Source: Frigoribacterium sp. JB110 (GTDB lineage Bacteria > Actinomycetota > Actinomycetes > Actinomycetales > Microbacteriaceae). Taken from it: a stretch of 64,000 nt of DNA. The stretch covers positions 92,078 through 156,077 of the forward strand of contig NZ_FUIA01000014.1 of the NCBI RefSeq assembly GCF_900163665.1, given 5' to 3'. The position numbers were made by a program, and so were the translations under genes. Numbering within the stretch: position 1 is the first letter of the stretch; each line of letters starts with the position of its first letter. Positions 52,956 through 63,969 of this stretch are shown piece by piece. Below the pieces are notes generated by a model. That model worked only from the letters and a program-made list of their open reading frames with translations. It was not told where the DNA came from and did no database searches.

Positions 52956-53531
52956 TCAACGCACCGAGTTCTGACCTTCGATGATTCGAGCGAAGCGGAG
53001 GATGTAGTCCCGGAGGAACTGCACGGTCGATTCCTGCGAGATGTTCCCATCCTCACCGAAAAGGGTGGGTGATTGGGAAAGAAAGACCTCGGGCTGTCCG
53101 GGGGTGGGCATGTCGAAGTATGAGAGTGCGAGCCGGAGGTTCTTCTGCGAGCTGTACCCGCCCATGCGGCCAACGGAGTGGCTGATGATCCCTGCGGGCA
53201 GGTTCTTCCAGGCGACATCGCTGTTGGGTTTGGAGCCGATGTCGATGGCGTTTTTCAGGCAGGCGGGGATGGTGCGGTTGTTCTCTGGTGTGACGAACAA
53301 CACGCCGTCGGAGGCTTTGATGATCTCGCGGAACTGGGTGTATTCCGGCGGGGTGGGTTTGTCGGTGATGTCGGGATCGTCGTAGTCGAAGTCGTAGAGA
53401 GGAAGGTCGCGGATCTCAACGATGCGTGCGTCGTAGTCTTCGGGAAAGTAGCCGATGGCGTTGTGGGCGATCTTGCGTGCGTAGGAGCCGCGGCGCAGAC
53501 TGCCGACAAGGACGGAGACGTTCTTACTCAA
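52956..53531 (-). CDS. NADPH-dependent FMN reductase family protein
   Basis: A 191-residue flavodoxin-fold reductase. The FMN phosphate-binding loop is VSVLVGSLRRGSYARKIA, and FVTPENNRTIPACLKNAIDI is the conserved second loop (TPEYN-type). It should reduce FMN or a bound flavin using NAD(P)H. It lies 48 bp behind nrdF in the same operon, so a likely job is to deliver electrons to the flavodoxin NrdI; that link is inferred from context only. Confidence 0.82.
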   Translation of the reverse strand: MSKNVSVLVGSLRRGSYARKIAHNAIGYFPEDYDARIVEIRDLPLYDFDYDDPDITDKPTPPEYTQFREIIKASDGVLFVTPENNRTIPACLKNAIDIGSKPNSDVAWKNLPAGIISHSVGRMGGYSSQKNLRLALSYFDMPTPGQPEVFLSQSPTLFGEDGNISQESTVQFLRDYILRFARIIEGQNSVR

Positions 53532-53579
53532 GGGGTGATTCTCTTTCTCTGGGGTGGATGTTGTGGGAGTGACGGTCGG

Positions 53580-56790
<3,211 letters not shown>

Positions 56791-56794
<4 letters not shown>

Positions 56795-57294
56795 GCGGTC
56801 TTCCTCTCAATGGATGTCAGATTGTCGGAGGCCTGGTCCCAGAAGCGGGTCAGGCCGATGTTCACGTGTTCGATGTCGCGCTGGGTGCCGAGCAGCTCGA
56901 AGCGGTACAGCTCCGGAACCTGGCATTTGGCAGAGACGACAGGGCCGGCGAGGCAGTAGTGCTCGCCGAAGTTCGTGTTCCCCGCCGTGATCACCCCCCG
57001 GATCAGTGCCCGGTTCGCGGGGTCGTTGAGGAACGAGATCACCTGCTTCGGCACCGCCCCGGCACGTTCCCCGCCGCCGTACGTGGGGACCACGAGCACG
57101 AAGGGCCGCGCGACCCGGATCAGCCCCTCCACTCGTGGCCGCAGCGGGATACGGACCGCGGGCTGGTCGAGCCGGTCGACGAAGCGGCGGGTGTTCTCCG
57201 ACACGCTTGAGAAGAACACGAGATCAGGCGACTGGGCGGCGGCGAGTTCGCGCACTGAGGGCGCTGCGCGCCGGGACTCAGGTGGGGGTGGCAT
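56791..57294 (-). CDS. nrdI: Ribonucleotide reductase flavodoxin NrdI
   Basis: A 167-residue flavodoxin-like protein. The FMN loop is [17 protein letters not shown] and the second loop is [20 protein letters not shown], followed by [14 protein letters not shown]. NrdI supplies the reduced-oxygen oxidant for assembling the NrdF cofactor; in class Ie it is needed to make the DOPA residue. ATG 57294 follows GCGAGGAGGATCGCT. It is the first gene of the nrd operon and divergent from the Mn-uptake operon. Confidence 0.9.
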
Positions 57295-57341
57295 AGCGAT
57301 CCTCCTCGCTCTCTCTGGCTGTGACGCGCCACGCCACCAAC

Positions 57342-57355
57342 CACTACATGTTGTG
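57342..57355. promoter_or_regulatory. NrdR-box-like palindrome upstream of nrdI
   Basis: CACTACATGTTGTG is symmetric at 12 of 14 positions and matches the known NrdR consensus CACWATATATWGTG at 12 of 14. It lies 48-61 bp upstream of the nrdI start. Only one copy is seen; NrdR usually binds pairs, so the call is tentative. Confidence 0.55.
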
Positions 57356-57442
57356 CCTCACCGATGTTTGGAGCGGCGTATCTAGGAATAACATCGATGT
57401 GGTTCACTTGTCTACGCCACGCCGCTGTTTGTAACTACGGCT

Positions 57443-57466
57443 TGCCGAACACTATGCTGTGGGGCA
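57443..57466. promoter_or_regulatory. Palindrome over -10 and start of Mn-uptake operon
   Basis: A 24-bp dyad of pattern TGCC-N2-ACA-N2-AT-N2-TGT-N2-GGCA covers a good -10 hexamer (TATGCT, 57453-57458; possible -35 TGTAAC at 57430) and touches the ATG at 57466. A repressor here would block transcription; the MntR encoded in the same cassette is the natural candidate. The upstream region of mntR shares GCCGAACA and CTATGCTG. Confidence 0.5.
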
Positions 57467-57735
57467 TGAGACGAACACCCACGGACGAGCGCAGCGAGGG
57501 TGTGTGGCTGGAAGCCATCACGTTGTTCCAATCCGTGCGAGACGCTGACCATGACGCTGCGGCTCACCTGTTGCGAACGTCTTCCGACCCCGAGGCGGTG
57601 ACGCTGAACCTGCTACGCATGCTCAGCGTCTACTTGCGCGGAGAAGCTCCCGACAAGCTCGACCACTTCATCGCCGCGTCCCATCGTGCTGGCCCGCCCC
57701 CAAAGCCTCGCCCTCCGCTTCCACCACTCACGTGA
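57466..57735 (+). CDS. Small hypothetical protein, first gene of Mn operon
   Basis: An 89-residue protein: a helical body (EGVWLEAITLFQSVRDADHD, then LLRTSSDPEAVTLNLLRMLS) and a proline-rich C-terminus (PPPKPRPPLPPLT). No family is recognised. The ATG lies about 10 bp from the predicted -10 end, so the mRNA has a very short leader. It is followed by mntA after 44 bp. Sitting in front of the importer and opposite nrdI, it may belong to metal or RNR control. Confidence 0.6.
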   Translation: MRRTPTDERSEGVWLEAITLFQSVRDADHDAAAHLLRTSSDPEAVTLNLLRMLSVYLRGEAPDKLDHFIAASHRAGPPPKPRPPLPPLT

Positions 57736-57779
57736 ACTTCCACCCGCGCCTCGTCACCCGCTCAGCTAAGGAACTATCC

Positions 57780-58721
57780 ATGCCACGTACCACCCGCCTC
57801 TTCTCCCGCCGTGCCCTGTCGCTGCTGGCAGCGTCCGTGCTCGCGTTCTCTCTTGCTGGATGCGCAACATCCGGCGAGAACGATGCGGGAGCAGACGATG
57901 AGCGTCCCGTGGTGCTGACGACGTTCACGGTTCTCGCGGACATTGCCGAAAACGTCGCGGGTGACCATCTGAGGGTGGAGTCGATCACGAAGGCCGGGGC
58001 CGAGATCCACGGCTACGAGCCCACACCCGGCGACATCCGCAGAGCGTCGGAGGCTGACCTGATTCTCGACAACGGAATGAACCTGGAGGCGTGGTTCGCA
58101 CAGTTCGTCGAAGGGCTGGATGTGCCTCACGTCGTCGTCAGCGAAGGAGTCGAGACGATCGACATCACCGAGGACGCCTACGCGGGGATGCCGAACCCAC
58201 ACGCATGGATGAGCCCATTGAACGTGCAGATCTACGTCGACAACATGGTCGACGCCTTCAGCGACCTCGACCCCCAGAATGCAACCGAATACCAGGCCAA
58301 TGGTGAGGCGTACAAGGCCGAGCTGCAGACGGTGCAGGACGAGCTGGTCGACGAGCTGTCGGTCCTGCCGGAGAATCAGCGAGCGTTGGTCACCTGCGAG
58401 GGTGCGTTCTCCTACCTTGCCAGGGATGCCGGGCTGACCGAGAAATACATCTGGGCGGTCAACGCCGAACAGCAGGCCACCCCGCAGCAGATCGCCTCGG
58501 CGATCGAGTTCGTCCGCGACGACGCCGTGCCCGCGGTGTTCTGTGAGTCCACCGTGTCCGATGCCGCGATGCAGCAGGTCGTGGAAGCCACCGATGCTGA
58601 TTTCGGTGGTGTGCTGTATGTCGATTCTCTGTCCGAAGCGGAGGGCCCTGTCCCGACCTATCTGGATCTGATCCGCCACGACGCGACCACCATCATCGAC
58701 GCGCTAACGGCACGGAACTGA
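57780..58721 (+). CDS. mntA: Manganese-type ABC transporter substrate-binding lipoprotein
   Basis: A 313-residue cluster A-I (TroA/PsaA/SitA-type) metal-binding lipoprotein with lipidated Cys28 (FSLAGC). The four metal ligands are visible: His77 (EIHGYEPTPGD), His141 (NPHAWMSP), Glu207 (TCEGAFSYLA) and Asp282 (YVDSLSEAEG). A glutamate at the third position, rather than histidine, is typical of Mn/Fe rather than Zn carriers, and there is no His-rich loop. ATG 57780 follows AAGGAAC. It overlaps the ATPase gene by 1 bp. Confidence 0.88.
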   Translation: MPRTTRLFSRRALSLLAASVLAFSLAGCATSGENDAGADDERPVVLTTFTVLADIAENVAGDHLRVESITKAGAEIHGYEPTPGDIRRASEADLILDNGMNLEAWFAQFVEGLDVPHVVVSEGVETIDITEDAYAGMPNPHAWMSPLNVQIYVDNMVDAFSDLDPQNATEYQANGEAYKAELQTVQDELVDELSVLPENQRALVTCEGAFSYLARDAGLTEKYIWAVNAEQQATPQQIASAIEFVRDDAVPAVFCESTVSDAAMQQVVEATDADFGGVLYVDSLSEAEGPVPTYLDLIRHDATTIIDALTARN

Positions 58722-59461
58722 TGACGGTCGCGATCTCGGTGCGCGACGTCACCGTCCACTATGGTGAGGTCCTCGCTCTCGACCGTGCCACCCTCGACAT
58801 CCAGGCCGGGCGGGTATGCGGGCTCGTGGGGATGAACGGGTCGGGTAAGTCCACCCTGTTCAAGACGGTCATGGGTCTGCTGCGCCCTGATTCCGGCACG
58901 GTGCGCGTGAACGGCGAGAACCCGGGCAAAGCGCGCAAGTCAGGGGTCGTGGGTTACGTGCCGCAGAGCGAGGTCGTCGACTGGGCATTCCCGCTCTCTG
59001 TGCGCGATGTCGTCATGACCGGCCGCTACGGGCACATGGGGTTTACCCGCCACGCGAAGAGAGCCGACCATGAGGCTGTAGATCATGCGCTGGAACGGGT
59101 GGAGCTGACCGAGTACGCGAACCGGCAGATCGGGCAGCTCTCCGGCGGTCAAAAAAAGCGCGCGTTCGTCGCGAGAGGCATCGCTCAGGGGGCGACGATC
59201 CTGCTGCTGGATGAGCCGTTCGCCGGCGTCGATAAGCGCTCCGAGGCTACGATTACCCGGCTGCTGCGGGAACTCGCCGACGATGGGGCCACGATCCTCG
59301 TCTCCACTCATGACCTTCATGCGCTGCCCGGCCTCGCCGACGAGGCGATCCTATTGATGCGACGCGTGCTCATGCACGGGGACCCGGACGAAGTGCTCCA
59401 GCCCGACAACCTTGCCCTGGCCTTCGGCCTGGACGTCCTGAACCGAGGCACCACCTCATGA
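58721..59461 (+). CDS. mntB: Manganese-type ABC transporter ATPase
   Basis: A 246-residue ATPase with Walker A GMNGSGKST near residue 38, signature LSGGQKKRAFVARGI near 143 and Walker B ILLLDEPFAGVD near 163, as in SitB/MntB. It drives metal import through the permease encoded next, overlapping it by 4 bp. The A run in the signature region (GGTCAAAAAAAG) is intact in frame. Confidence 0.9.
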   Translation: MTVAISVRDVTVHYGEVLALDRATLDIQAGRVCGLVGMNGSGKSTLFKTVMGLLRPDSGTVRVNGENPGKARKSGVVGYVPQSEVVDWAFPLSVRDVVMTGRYGHMGFTRHAKRADHEAVDHALERVELTEYANRQIGQLSGGQKKRAFVARGIAQGATILLLDEPFAGVDKRSEATITRLLRELADDGATILVSTHDLHALPGLADEAILLMRRVLMHGDPDEVLQPDNLALAFGLDVLNRGTTS

Positions 59462-60333
59462 ACCTGACCGACTTCTTCCTCGAACCCCTCAGCTACGACT
59501 TCATGGTCCGCGCCCTCGCAACCACCCTGATTGCCTCGATCGTGTGCGCGGTGCTGTCTTGCTGGCTTGTCCTGATCGGCTGGTCGCTCATGGGCGACGC
59601 CGTCTCCCACGCCGTCCTCCCCGGCGTGGTTCTCGCCTACATCGCCGGCGTCCCCTTCGCGCTCGGAGCAGTGGTCTTCGGCTTTCTTGCTGTCGCGCTC
59701 ATCGGAGCGGTGAGAGACACCAGCCGTGTCAAAGAAGACGCCGCGATCGGGATCGTGTTCACCACACTGTTCGCTCTAGGGCTCGTGCTGATCTCGGTCA
59801 CGCCGTCGCAGACCGACCTGAACCACATTATCTTCGGCAACCTGCTGGGCGTCTCCTGGGCCGATCTCACCCAGATCATCATCCTCGGTGCGATCACCTT
59901 CACGATTCTCGTCACCAAACGCCGCGACTTCACTCTCTACGCCTTCGACTCCACCCACGCCCACGCCATCGGACTGAACCCGAAAATCCTCGGCGCCGTC
60001 CTCCTCGGACTCCTCGCCCTGACCGCCGTCGTCGCCCTGCAAGCGGTCGGCGTTGTCCTCGTCGTCGCGATGCTCATTATCCCGGGAGCTACCGCCTACC
60101 TGCTCACCGACAGGTTCGGACGCATGCTCGTCATCGCCCCCGCGATCTCCGCAGGCTGCGCCGTTATCGGCCTGTACTTGAGCTACTACCTCGACACTGC
60201 GTCCGGCGGCATGGTCGTCCTCGCTCAGGGAGCCGTCTTCGCGCTCGTCTACCTCTTCAGCCCCCAGCACGGTCTCATCGGGACCCGGATTATGAGCACA
60301 CGCCGCAGACGCGCACTCGCTTCCGCACAGTAA
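59458..60333 (+). CDS. mntC: Manganese-type ABC transporter permease
   Basis: A 291-residue ABC-3 family permease with about eight hydrophobic segments; the motif LIGWSLMGDAVSHAVLPGVV near residue 38 and FDSTHAHAIGLNP near 160 are typical of SitC/MntC/ZnuB. It forms the membrane channel for the cluster A-I binding protein. It is followed 11 bp later by the DtxR-like gene, so regulator and importer share an operon. Confidence 0.9.
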   Translation: MNLTDFFLEPLSYDFMVRALATTLIASIVCAVLSCWLVLIGWSLMGDAVSHAVLPGVVLAYIAGVPFALGAVVFGFLAVALIGAVRDTSRVKEDAAIGIVFTTLFALGLVLISVTPSQTDLNHIIFGNLLGVSWADLTQIIILGAITFTILVTKRRDFTLYAFDSTHAHAIGLNPKILGAVLLGLLALTAVVALQAVGVVLVVAMLIIPGATAYLLTDRFGRMLVIAPAISAGCAVIGLYLSYYLDTASGGMVVLAQGAVFALVYLFSPQHGLIGTRIMSTRRRRALASAQ

Positions 60334-60344
60334 GGGCATCACGC

Positions 60345-61037
60345 ATGCGCCGCAAGAGCGACAAGTCAGGGACCAGAGCACGCTATCTTCGTGCCATCTG
60401 GTCACTGACCGAGAACAGTGACGCTCCAGTCACGGTCACCGGCCTAGCCGGTGCGCTGCGATTCGTACCAGGGAGCGTCTCCGAACAGGTAAAGCGACTC
60501 GCCGAGGACGGTCTCGTCAACCACGAACGGTACAAGAGCATTTCGCTCACTCCTACGGGACGACTCGAATCGATGCGGGCAGTGCGGACGAACCGGATAC
60601 TGCGGTGCTTCCTCCACGACGTCCTCGACCTGCCCTGGAGCGAACTCGCCGCCAATGCCGACGCATTGGAAGCCAGCAGCTCACCCCGCTTCCTCCAACG
60701 AATCGAAGCCTCCCTCGACCAGCCCACCCACGACCCCTACGGGCAACCCATCCCCACGCCAGACGGCCGCATCGAGACTCCCACCGATATCCCCCTGCGG
60801 GAACTCGCACGCCCGCGATGGGCTCCAGTGAAGATCACACGCATCGCGGACGCGCCACTTGAAACACTGGTATTCCTCGACGAGCGACACCTTCGCCCCG
60901 GCACACGGTTAGACATCCAGGCCTGCACAGCGGAAGTCAACATCATCGAGGTCCGCACGGCGCAATGGCATGGCACGTTGCTCCCTGCCGGAACAGGCGT
61001 GCTCCATGCATCACTCCACGACGAAGCTACGGGGTGA
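60345..61037 (+). CDS. DtxR/MntR-like regulator with degenerate metal sites
   Basis: A 230-residue protein with the DtxR layout: winged HTH (VTVTGLAGALRFVPGSVSEQ), dimerisation helices and a C-terminal FeoA/SH3-like domain. Compared with the MntR encoded beside it, the metal ligands are mostly lost: His to Asn83, Glu to Arg87, His to Ala102, Glu to Asp106 and His to Ala110; only Glu109 remains. It may bind DNA without metal or sense something else. It is the last gene of the mnt operon and converges on mntR with a 5-bp gap. Confidence 0.82.
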   Translation: MRRKSDKSGTRARYLRAIWSLTENSDAPVTVTGLAGALRFVPGSVSEQVKRLAEDGLVNHERYKSISLTPTGRLESMRAVRTNRILRCFLHDVLDLPWSELAANADALEASSSPRFLQRIEASLDQPTHDPYGQPIPTPDGRIETPTDIPLRELARPRWAPVKITRIADAPLETLVFLDERHLRPGTRLDIQACTAEVNIIEVRTAQWHGTLLPAGTGVLHASLHDEATG

Positions 61038-61042
61038 CCGCA

Positions 61043-61723
61043 TCAACTGGCGACGACAGACACATAGAGTGCGTCTGTCGCCGAACGCCCCAGTGCTACC
61101 GAGGTGTCCGATCCCGTAACTCGCGCATCCAGTGCGTCCGAGAACGGGGCACCTTCGCCGATCTCCAGCGTTGATCCGATCACGAAACCGTGCTCATCGA
61201 AGAACTGCAGGAGCGCCGGATCCGAGTCCGAGATGCGCTCGACCACGACTCGGTGCCCCGCGCCGACTTCGGATAGCTGTGTCGCGTCCGGGATATGCAC
61301 CGTCCCATCGGCTGATGGGATCGGGTCACCATGAGGGTCGCGGGTGGGGAACTCCAAGAACTCGTCGATCCGGTCAATCATGAAGTCGGACACCGCATGT
61401 TCAAGGTGCTCCGCCTCGTCATGCACCTGATCCCACGAGTACCCCAAGACACTGACGAGGAACGACTCAATCAGCCGGTGCCGACGTACCATCGCCAGCG
61501 CGTACGAGCGCCCCGTCTCCGTCAACTCCACCGAACCATAAGGCGCATGCTCGACAAGACCCTGCGTAGAGAGCTTACGGACAGCATCCGAGACCGAAGA
61601 GAGCTTCAACCCTGTTCGCTCCGCGAGGAGCGTCGGCGTCACCGGCACCGACGACCACTCCGTCAGACCCCACACGGCCTTCAAATAGTTCTGGGTGCTC
61701 GCGGACAACTCAGAGACGGACAT
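61043..61723 (-). CDS. mntR: MntR-type manganese-dependent repressor
   Basis: A 226-residue DtxR-family repressor with winged HTH (TLLAERTGLKLSSVSDAVRK), metal-binding dimerisation domain and C-terminal FeoA-like domain. His82 and Glu86 (RRHRLIESFL) and His101, Glu105, Glu108 and His109 (VHDEAEHLEHAVSD) are present. Glu105 in place of the DtxR cysteine is the feature of manganese-selective MntR proteins. It should repress Mn uptake, and perhaps the nrd operon, when manganese is plentiful. Start at ATG 61723. Confidence 0.88.
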   Translation of the reverse strand: MSVSELSASTQNYLKAVWGLTEWSSVPVTPTLLAERTGLKLSSVSDAVRKLSTQGLVEHAPYGSVELTETGRSYALAMVRRHRLIESFLVSVLGYSWDQVHDEAEHLEHAVSDFMIDRIDEFLEFPTRDPHGDPIPSADGTVHIPDATQLSEVGAGHRVVVERISDSDPALLQFFDEHGFVIGSTLEIGEGAPFSDALDARVTGSDTSVALGRSATDALYVSVVAS

Positions 61724-61729
61724 GAACTC

Positions 61730-61768
61730 AGCATAGCGCCGAACATGCAACTACGTCATGGCTATGCT
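61730..61768. promoter_or_regulatory. Inverted repeat upstream of mntR
   Basis: AGCATAGC (61730-61737) and GCTATGCT (61761-61768) are perfect inverted copies 23 bp apart, just ahead of the mntR start, and the left one contains a possible -10 (TATGCT on the minus strand). The enclosed GCCGAACA also occurs in the mnt operon palindrome. An autoregulatory site is plausible. Confidence 0.4.
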
Positions 61769-61825
61769 CAAAAGTACGGCGTCGAGGCGGCGCGCTCATC
61801 GACAGGCGTTCCCCGGCCACAGGAG

Positions 61826-62890
61826 CTACTGGTCCAGCCTCGACTGGACCAGTGGAACGTATGACGCATCCTTCTCGAAGCACAGCACGCGATAGCCATC
61901 GCTGACCGCTGCTTCCACCGTCGTCCCCGATCCAGCGAATGGCTCCAGCACCACTCCGTGCGGCGGGGTCACCAACGTGACGAGCCAGCGCATCAACGCC
62001 AACGGTTTCACGGTTGTGTGCGATACCCCGAACGCGCGGGGTCGTTCCGCTGTGGAGGGCTTGTGGTCGAAGCGGAAGATCGGGAACTTCCGCGACAGTG
62101 ACTCGCCCTGCCACGTCCCCGTCAACACATCCAACGCATCCGCCTGACCCGGATCGAACGCGACGTTCGTCGGCCACCGGCCGTCAGCGAACCTCGCCCC
62201 GTCGATGTTGATCCCACCGACGCCGTGCTCGAGGATGTTGCGGACGACGTTTCCTTCGGGTGGCTTGCGGGCGATGATGATCGGCTCGAATGCCGGCCGC
62301 AGTGCCGTGCCCCATCCATCCCACTGCTGCGCGTCCTCGGTGACCGGGGTGCCTTTGGACAGGACCGTGCGGGTCGCGCCGAGCACCCCGTCATGATCAG
62401 TGGTCTGCACGATCCGATCAGCACGATGCACGCCGTGATGCTTGTCGATCGCGTGCGAGAGGTCCATCGATTTGGGCATCCCGGTGGTGTGCAGCCATGC
62501 AATCTGGTCGCGGATCTCGAACCCTGCGTTCTCGATCCCGCGCACCATCCGGTGCCAGGTGCGTGCACCACCGAACGCTGCAACATACGCCCCCGGCTTC
62601 AACGCATGCAATGCTCCCGCAGCCCACGCCGTGCACCACGTCTCGAACAACTCCGGCGCACTCATCGCACCCGTGTCGAGGTGCGGGAGGGATTCCCTGA
62701 ACCCGGACGCGTCATCCCAGGCCTGTCCGTTGAAGCTCAACCCGTACGGCGGGTCAGTGACCAGAGCGTCGATGCTCGCCTCGGGCAGGAGCGGGAGGAG
62801 CTCGACCGCGTCACCGAGATAGAGCGTTGCCCGCTCATCAGCGAAGACGGGCTTCGGAAGTTCGGTCAGCGGCGGGGTGGGGTTGGACAT
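61826..62890 (-). CDS. Site-specific DNA methyltransferase, orphan
   Basis: A 354-residue beta-type N6-adenine or N4-cytosine methyltransferase. The catalytic motif DPPYGLSF is near residue 45 and the SAM-binding motif FAGSGTT near 325, the order of the beta class; TTVKPLALMRWL is the conserved motif X region. No restriction gene lies beside it, so it is likely an orphan enzyme protecting the element or modulating its host. Its recognition sequence is unknown. ATG 62890 is followed by NPTPPLTELPKPVFADERAT. Confidence 0.87.
   Translation of the reverse strand: MSNPTPPLTELPKPVFADERATLYLGDAVELLPLLPEASIDALVTDPPYGLSFNGQAWDDASGFRESLPHLDTGAMSAPELFETWCTAWAAGALHALKPGAYVAAFGGARTWHRMVRGIENAGFEIRDQIAWLHTTGMPKSMDLSHAIDKHHGVHRADRIVQTTDHDGVLGATRTVLSKGTPVTEDAQQWDGWGTALRPAFEPIIIARKPPEGNVVRNILEHGVGGINIDGARFADGRWPTNVAFDPGQADALDVLTGTWQGESLSRKFPIFRFDHKPSTAERPRAFGVSHTTVKPLALMRWLVTLVTPPHGVVLEPFAGSGTTVEAAVSDGYRVLCFEKDASYVPLVQSRLDQ
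61828..61853 (-). terminator. Hairpin at 3' end of DNA methyltransferase gene
   Basis: ACTGGTCCAG and CTGGACCAGT form a perfect 10-bp stem with loop CCTCGA, covering the last codons and touching the stop codon of the methyltransferase gene. No T-tract is present, so termination is likely but not certain. Confidence 0.5.
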
Positions 62891-63041
62891 GATCGTGGCT
62901 CCCTGCTGTTCGGGGCCTGTCCGCGCTCGTGTGCGACGAACAGGGCTACCCAGCAGGTACGGGCCAATCCGACTACGACGAGCCGACACAGCCCCAGCGT
63001 CGACGCCACGTCAGAGTCAGTCGCAGCGCGCCGAGTCCGTG

Positions 63042-63069
63042 ATCAGCGAGGTGCCTGTGCCTCGCTGAT
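63042..63069 (-). terminator. Hairpin between methyltransferase genes
   Basis: ATCAGCGAGG and CCTCGCTGAT form a perfect 10-bp stem around TGCCTGTG in the 258-bp gap (62891-63148) between the orphan DNA methyltransferase and the upstream methyltransferase remnant. I see no gene in this gap. It may terminate transcription from upstream. Confidence 0.5.
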
Positions 63070-63148
63070 TCCCAGCGCCAGATTTTCTCCCACACACGAT
63101 CGGCAATCAACGATTGAAGGCCCCCGGAGATGCATTTCGAAACGCCGT

Positions 63149-63600
63149 TTATTGGGGTACGGAGCCTATGGCCTCTTTCGGTTTCTCCCAGGTGAGCAAG
63201 TATCGGTAGTAGAGCCCACGACGGAGCTTTCGTCCAGGAAGGACTTTCCTGCTCACATGTCGGATTACCGCGAGGTTCTCGCGTGGTTCCGTGGTGGGGA
63301 CTCCAACGTCGGCCGTCTCCCGGTGGAGGAGCGATCCGATCCTCACGAATAGAAGGGCAGCGGCCGAGAGGATCCAGTCGGACGGGGTGTGGTTCGCTGC
63401 GAGACCGACGACCATCAGGTGCCCTCCGGGGCGAAGCAGTGCTGCGGCTTGCTCGAGCGTGGGCTGGAGTTCCATGTGGTGGAGTGTCGCGACAAGGGCG
63501 ATCATGTCGAACCGTGCGGCACCGGGTTCGAAGGAGGCAAAGCTGGTGCGTTGCAGCGAAATGCTCTCAGTGTCGTGCAGTCGGGTGTGTGACTCATTAC
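63149..63600 (-). pseudogene. Class I SAM methyltransferase, N-terminus lost
   Basis: The C-terminal part of a class I methyltransferase: FDMIALVATLHHMELQPTLE is the motif IV region and LLRPGGHLMVVGLAANHT motif V. The open frame continues upstream of the only ATG (63505) as SISLQRTSFASFEPGAARFD with no start, and the SAM-binding motif I is missing. The break near 63600 coincides with the left side of the IS110 element, which probably truncated the gene. The upstream limit is approximate. Confidence 0.65.
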
Positions 63601-63663
63601 AGATGTGACTCTTCGCGACCCTACGAGCCGGCGCCTGTCCGCATTCACTACTTGGAGGTTCTC

Positions 63664-63969
63664 GTGGTCCTTGTTGCCGAACAGTTCGAGCACGTCGTCG
63701 GCATCGACACGCATGCTCGCACGCACACCTACTGCCTTATCCATGCGCGCACTGGCGCACTCATCGATACCGCGACGTTCCCGACGTCAGCGGCCGGCAA
63801 CGCCCGCGCAGTCAGTTGGATCGCTCGACGCGCCCACGGCACGAGCGTCCTCGCCGGTGTTGAGGGCACCTCATCCTACGGCGCAAGCATCACGGCCGTG
63901 CTGACCGAGACCGGGATCGAGGTTGCCGAAGTCCGACCTGCATCAGAGGGTGTTTCATTGACTGTGTAA
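63664..63969 (+). pseudogene. IS110 family transposase, interrupted
   Basis: The N-terminal RuvC-like part of an IS110 transposase: HVVGIDTHARTHTYCLIHAR contains the first catalytic Asp and VLAGVEGTSSYG the Glu. GTG 63664 follows TTGGAGG. Similarity stops at about 63943 (EVAEVRPAS); the remaining residues to the stop at 63969 come from a new sequence starting GAGGGTGTTTCATTGACTGT, which looks like the end of another insertion sequence. Confidence 0.8.

Noticed and set aside
57780..60333. Annotating the importer as zinc-specific (ZnuABC)
   Set aside because: The binding protein has Glu207 at the third ligand position and no His-rich loop, and an MntR-type regulator is adjacent, so manganese (or iron) is more likely.
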